From contig NZ_JAFBCS010000001.1 in NCBI RefSeq assembly GCF_016907845.1, positions 1,302,001 through 1,366,000 of the forward strand: DNA of 64,000 bases, written 5' to 3'. The notes beneath the pieces are model-generated. The model made no database searches. It was not told the DNA's origin and saw only the letters and a program-made list of their open reading frames with translations. A program made the translations under genes and the position numbers. Positions 60,505-64,000 of the stretch are shown piece by piece. Numbering within the stretch: position 1 is the stretch's first letter; each line of letters opens with the position of its first letter. The stretch is from Arcanobacterium pluranimalium. GTDB lineage: Bacteria > Actinomycetota > Actinomycetes > Actinomycetales > Actinomycetaceae.

Positions 60505-62196
60505 ATGGTAGATACAAATTCAGGGATACCTGGGAAACAGCAAAAAGTTACACGTCAAGTTTTTGTAACAGGCGGTGTGGCAAGCTCTTTAGGCAAGGGA
60601 TTGACGGCTTCGTCGCTCGGTCGGTTGCTTCGCTCACGCGGACTCAAAGTAGTGATGCAGAAGCTCGATCCATACATCAACGTTGATCCAGGCACGATGA
60701 ATCCTTTCCAGCACGGCGAAGTTTTCGTAACGGAAGACGGCGCTGAAACCGATCTGGATATTGGGCATTATGAGCGTTTCCTCGATGTGAATCTTTCTGG
60801 AAAAGCAAATTCTACTACTGGCCAGGTGTATCTGAACGTTCTGTCAAAAGAGCGCGCAGGTGAATATCTCGGCGAATGTGTGCAGGTAATCCCGCACATC
60901 ACTAATGAGATTATCGAACGAATGCGCGCACAAGCCGTTGCCGACGACGGCGAAGAGGCACCCGACGTCATCATCACCGAAATTGGTGGCACAGTAGGCG
61001 ACATCGAATCGCAGCCATTCTTGGAAGCTGCTCGCCAAGTTCGCCAACTCATCGGGCGAAATAACTGTTTCTTCTTGCACGTTGCTTTGGTTCCGTACCT
61101 GGCGGCCGGGGGCGAATTGAAAACTAAACCGGCTCAGCATTCTGTGGCTGCCTTGCGATCTATCGGTATTCAGCCTGATGCTATTGTGTTGCGCTGTGAT
61201 CGCGATCTGCCAATTTCGGTGAAGTCGAAGATTGCGCTAATGTGCGATGTTCCTGATCAAGGCGTGATTCAGTGTGAAGATCGGTCATCGATTTACGAGA
61301 TTCCAAAGGTTTTGCACGCGCAAGGACTCGATGCGCAGGTAGTGCAGCATCTTGGATTAGCTTTTAGAGATGTTGAGTGGTCCGATTGGGATCGCGTGAT
61401 CGAGCGCGTTGCATACCCACACGACGAAGTCACTGTTGGATTAGTGGGCAAGTACATCGATTTGCACGATGCCTATCTTTCCGTGGCGGAGGCTTTGCAC
61501 GCGGGCGGTATTCACCATCAGGTGAAAGTGAATATTAAATGGATTCCGGCCGACGAGTGTGCAAGCGAAACTGGTGCGCAGTCGCACCTAGCTAAGGTCG
61601 ATGCGATTCTTGTGCCAGGCGGATTCGGGGTGCGCGGACTCGACGGCAAGATCGGGGCATTGAAATTTGCGCGAGAAAACAAGATCCCTACCTTGGGTAT
61701 TTGTTTGGGTCTGCAATCGATGGTTATCGAAGCAGCGCGCAATTTGCTCGGTCTCCCACAGGCTTCTTCTACTGAGTTTGATCCAGAGACTACAGAACCC
61801 GTTATTGCCACAATGGCCGAACAACAAAGCGTTGTTGCTGGTGATGGTGATATGGGTGGGACGATGCGACTGGGTGCCTATCCGGCAGTATTGGCTGAGG
61901 GTTCTCTTGCGGCAGAGGTTTACGGTGCCACGGACGTCTCGGAGCGCCATCGCCATCGTTACGAAGTGAATAGTGCTTACCGTGATCGACTTGAGAGCGT
62001 CGGTTTGCATATTAGTGGAACTTCGCCGGATGGAACTTTGGTGGAATTCGTCGAACTTGATCGTGACCTGCATCCTTATTATATTTCGACGCAAGCTCAT
62101 CCCGAGTTTAAGTCTCGACCAACAAATGCACATCCGTTGTTTATCGGTCTTATCAACGCAGCATTGGATCGGCATCGCGCAGCTCGCGCTAAATGA
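60505..62196 (+). CDS. pyrG: CTP synthase
   Basis: PyrG (563 aa) aminates UTP using glutamine. The synthetase domain (about 15-285) has [19 protein letters not shown] and [32 protein letters not shown]. The glutaminase domain (about 310-560) has nucleophile [10 protein letters not shown] and the His-Glu pair in [10 protein letters not shown]. The gene starts a new transcript after murJ and is followed 12 bases later by a NUDIX gene, as in Mycobacterium. Confidence 0.97.
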   Translation: MVDTNSGIPGKQQKVTRQVFVTGGVASSLGKGLTASSLGRLLRSRGLKVVMQKLDPYINVDPGTMNPFQHGEVFVTEDGAETDLDIGHYERFLDVNLSGKANSTTGQVYLNVLSKERAGEYLGECVQVIPHITNEIIERMRAQAVADDGEEAPDVIITEIGGTVGDIESQPFLEAARQVRQLIGRNNCFFLHVALVPYLAAGGELKTKPAQHSVAALRSIGIQPDAIVLRCDRDLPISVKSKIALMCDVPDQGVIQCEDRSSIYEIPKVLHAQGLDAQVVQHLGLAFRDVEWSDWDRVIERVAYPHDEVTVGLVGKYIDLHDAYLSVAEALHAGGIHHQVKVNIKWIPADECASETGAQSHLAKVDAILVPGGFGVRGLDGKIGALKFARENKIPTLGICLGLQSMVIEAARNLLGLPQASSTEFDPETTEPVIATMAEQQSVVAGDGDMGGTMRLGAYPAVLAEGSLAAEVYGATDVSERHRHRYEVNSAYRDRLESVGLHISGTSPDGTLVEFVELDRDLHPYYISTQAHPEFKSRPTNAHPLFIGLINAALDRHRAARAK

Positions 62197-62208
62197 GGAA
62201 CTTTAGCC

Positions 62209-62835
62209 ATGAACCGGGAATACAGCTACAAACTTCGCGATGAGGCAGCTCCTGAGCATGTGGACGTCATTTCTGCGAGTGTTGAGTATCGCGGTGGTAT
62301 TTTCGATATCAGCGACGACCGTATTCGGTTTAATTCAGGCGATGTGGTGCAGCGTCAGTATATGAAGCACGACGACGCCGTGGCGATCGTTCCGATTCGA
62401 CGTCGCGAAAACGATTGGGAAGTGCTACTGATACGTCAATACAGGCATGCGCCGCGACGTATCTTTTGGGAGATTCCTGCTGGCTTGCGCGACGTTGATG
62501 GTGAATCGCCACTGAAATGTGCACAACGTGAGTTGAAGGAGGAAACGGGCTTAGCGGCGTCGGACTGGAGAAAGCTGGTCTCGTTTTACACTTCGCCTGG
62601 GTGTTCGGACGAAAATTTGGAGATTTTTGTAGCTGTGGATCCCGTGGAAGCTGATGTTGAACAGGCTTTCCATGCGGAGGCTGAGGAGCGAGAAATTGTG
62701 ACGCAGTGGTTCGCTCTGCGTGATGTTCATGACGCAATTTTGCGAAGCGATTTACAAAGCCCGACTTTGGTCCTTGGTATTCTCGCGGTGAAATCCTTGC
62801 TTATTCAAGGACTCGAGTCTCTCGATAAAGCTTGA
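62209..62835 (+). CDS. NUDIX hydrolase (ADP-ribose pyrophosphatase-like)
   Basis: A 208-aa protein. The Nudix box spans GESPLKCAQRELKEETGL with its metal-binding Glu cluster (REL-EE). The N-terminal beta-sheet (GGIFDISDDRIRF) and VLLIRQYRHAPRRIFWEIPAG match ADP-ribose diphosphatases. The M. tuberculosis neighbour of pyrG (Rv1700) is such an enzyme. ATG 62209 has AGGAAC upstream. A weak AAAGC/GCTTT hairpin with a T run overlaps its stop. Confidence 0.9.
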   Translation: MNREYSYKLRDEAAPEHVDVISASVEYRGGIFDISDDRIRFNSGDVVQRQYMKHDDAVAIVPIRRRENDWEVLLIRQYRHAPRRIFWEIPAGLRDVDGESPLKCAQRELKEETGLAASDWRKLVSFYTSPGCSDENLEIFVAVDPVEADVEQAFHAEAEEREIVTQWFALRDVHDAILRSDLQSPTLVLGILAVKSLLIQGLESLDKA

Positions 62836-62894
62836 ACACGCTTTTTAGGTGCGAATTAGCGGCTTTGTCGGTTAGGTATTTAAGAACATTCGAG

Positions 62895-62930
62895 TTGCGA
62901 AATTCTATTTTAGCAAGGACAATGTTTCCT
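62895..62930 (+). promoter_or_regulatory. Candidate sufR promoter with overlapping palindrome
   Basis: TTGCGA (62895-62900) and GACAAT (62918-62923) are spaced 17 bases. AGGACAATGTTTCCT (62916-62930) is an imperfect palindrome covering the -10. A repressor such as SufR could bind it to control the suf operon from its own promoter; this is inference. Confidence 0.4.
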
Positions 62931-62961
62931 AAAGAATGGTGTGCGCTGGGAGGTGAAAACT

Positions 62962-63651
62962 GTGGATAGAAATGATCTTGGCACTTGTGAACAAATTCTT
63001 CGCCTAGTGATTGAGCGTGGGCCAATTACATCCGGAGAACTAGCGAAATTGCTAGTCCTCACACCGGCGGCGGTACGGCGTCACATATCAACACTGATTG
63101 ACGATGAATACATCCAAGAGTACACAGCTCCAAGCACTGCTCCATCGCGCCGAGGACGCCCATCGCGTCGGTATGTTGCCACTGCCGCAGGGCAGTCACA
63201 GCTGAGTGAAGCGTATTCCGATCTTGCAACACAAGCATTGGAGTTTTTGCGTGAGAATCTTGGCGAAGAGGGAGTGTCTGATTTCGTCAACCGGCGAATT
63301 GAAGCGCTCGAAGAACGCTACGGTCACGTTATTGAATCCGCTGGTGAATCGCCAATGGATAAGATCGTTGCACTTGCAACTGTGCTCGATAAAGATGGAT
63401 ACATGACGACGCTGCGGCGAGGTGGCCCGAACGGTATTGCCTTGCAACTATGCCAAGGACACTGCCCAGTTCAGGATGTGGCTGAGGCGTTCCCAGAACT
63501 TTGCGAAGCGGAAACCAAAGCTTTTGCACGGCTACTTGGTATTCCAATTCAGCGGCTTGCTACTTTGGCTGGTGGTGAGCATGTATGCACTACAAATATC
63601 CCAATCGGGATGCCACAAATGCGCCGGACTCAACAGGGTTCGCAAAGATAA
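62962..63651 (+). CDS. sufR: SufR-type iron-sulfur transcriptional regulator
   Basis: A winged-helix regulator (229 aa). The N-terminal DNA-binding region contains GPITSGELAKLLVLTPAAVRRHISTLIDDEYI and a basic wing (SRRGRPSRRY). C-terminal Cys residues in LCQGHCPVQDVAEAFPELCEAET and HVCTTN likely bind a 4Fe-4S cluster. GTG 62962 has GGGAGGTGA upstream; GTG 62941 is less likely. Its position directly before sufB matches actinobacterial suf operons, where the apo- or holo-form sets Fe-S assembly. Confidence 0.92.
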   Translation: MDRNDLGTCEQILRLVIERGPITSGELAKLLVLTPAAVRRHISTLIDDEYIQEYTAPSTAPSRRGRPSRRYVATAAGQSQLSEAYSDLATQALEFLRENLGEEGVSDFVNRRIEALEERYGHVIESAGESPMDKIVALATVLDKDGYMTTLRRGGPNGIALQLCQGHCPVQDVAEAFPELCEAETKAFARLLGIPIQRLATLAGGEHVCTTNIPIGMPQMRRTQQGSQR

Positions 63652-63684
63652 AATCTCATATACGTGAGGTTTGGAAGGAAATCG

Positions 63685-64000
63685 ATGACTCAATCCGAAT
63701 TGGGCGCAAAGGAAACTTTAACCCAAGAAGAGACAATCGCCTCGATTGGAAATTATGCCTATGGTTGGCATGATTCTGATGATGCAGGAGAAAAAGCGCG
63801 TCGCGGTCTGAACGAAGAAGTCGTTCGAGACATCTCGACTCGTAAAAACGAGCCGGAGTGGATGCTAGAAAAGCGTTTGAAAGCGCTTAAATTATTTGGT
63901 CGCCGCCCAATGCCTACGTGGGGACCAGACCTTTCGGAGATCGATTTTGATTCCATCAAGTACTATGTGAAATCTACCGAAAACGTGGCTACTTCATGGG
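63685..64000 (+). CDS. sufB: Fe-S cluster assembly protein SufB, N-terminal part
   Basis: The frame runs off the window end. The first 105 residues match SufB, the scaffold subunit of SufBCD: IGNYAYGWHDSDDAG, LNEEVVRDISTRKNEPEWMLEKRLKAL and PMPTWGPDLSEIDFDSIKYYVKS. ATG 63685 has TTGGAAGGAA upstream. It follows sufR by 33 bases, so sufR and sufB likely share a transcript. Confidence 0.95.
   Translation, partial: MTQSELGAKETLTQEETIASIGNYAYGWHDSDDAGEKARRGLNEEVVRDISTRKNEPEWMLEKRLKALKLFGRRPMPTWGPDLSEIDFDSIKYYVKSTENVATSW

Noticed and set aside
61588-62175. Minus-strand frame of about 195 codons inside pyrG
   Set aside because: It is antisense to the conserved glutaminase domain of pyrG, with no ribosome binding site.

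Overview
The window is a contiguous piece of chromosome from a Gram-positive actinobacterium of moderate GC content. It shows no phage, plasmid, insertion-sequence or CRISPR signal. Gene content and order, GTG/TTG start codons, an actinobacterial 16S rRNA, PriA-type HisA, SteA/MctB and a SufR-headed suf cluster all point to Actinobacteria. The moderate GC and the 16S sequence suggest the Arcanobacterium/Trueperella/Actinomyces group (inference from memory; no alignment was run).

Layout. (1) 1-8803: housekeeping cluster dnaJ(partial)-rsmE-phoH-ybeY-corC-like-era, then leuA behind a leader peptide and a pseudoknot-type leader, then recO-uppS. (2) 8809-15673: histidine genes hisD, hisC, hisB, an unrecognised 193-codon gene, hisH, priA and an SseB-like gene. 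A VIT-family metal transporter gene sits inverted between hisD and hisC. (3) 15762-17340: infC-rpmI-rplT with leader structures and a strong terminator. (4) 17608-21374: a GH1 glycosidase, an RmlC-like epimerase, a TrmH/TsnR methyltransferase and a PfkB sugar kinase. (5) 21542-31460: pheST and gltBD. (6) 31569-37035: arginine region with tandem ArgR-like palindromes, an ArgD-like protein lacking the catalytic lysine, argR, argG, a nitroreductase and argH. (7) 37198-44362: tyrS and one complete 16S-23S-5S operon with two candidate promoters, a G/T-rich leader and an A/C-rich trailer. (8) 44363-49020: a minus-strand sugar ABC transporter operon, possibly headed by an 80-aa CxxC protein. (9) 49081-62835: TPR/RGG-rich protein, HAD phosphatase, a 51-aa protein, tlyA, nadK, recN, steA, mctB/steB, an MraY-like gene, murJ, pyrG and a NUDIX hydrolase. 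(10) 62895-64000: sufR and the start of sufB.

The order infC-rpmI-rplT-trmH-pheST-arg-tyrS-TPR-HAD-small-tlyA-nadK-recN-steA-mctB-pyrG-NUDIX matches, from memory, the Mycobacterium tuberculosis Rv1641-Rv1700 segment. The lineage-specific parts therefore stand out: the GH1/epimerase pair, gltBD, the reduced arg cluster with a degenerate argD-like gene, the rrn operon, and the sugar ABC transporter placed between tyrS and the TPR gene.

The most unusual items are the ArgD-like protein with arginine in place of the PLP lysine, the leuA leader peptide with two mutually exclusive stems, the strand-asymmetric rRNA operon flanks, the repeat-expanded RGG protein with an acidic tail, and the small CxxC protein upstream of the transporter. 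I found no clear new defence or mobile system.
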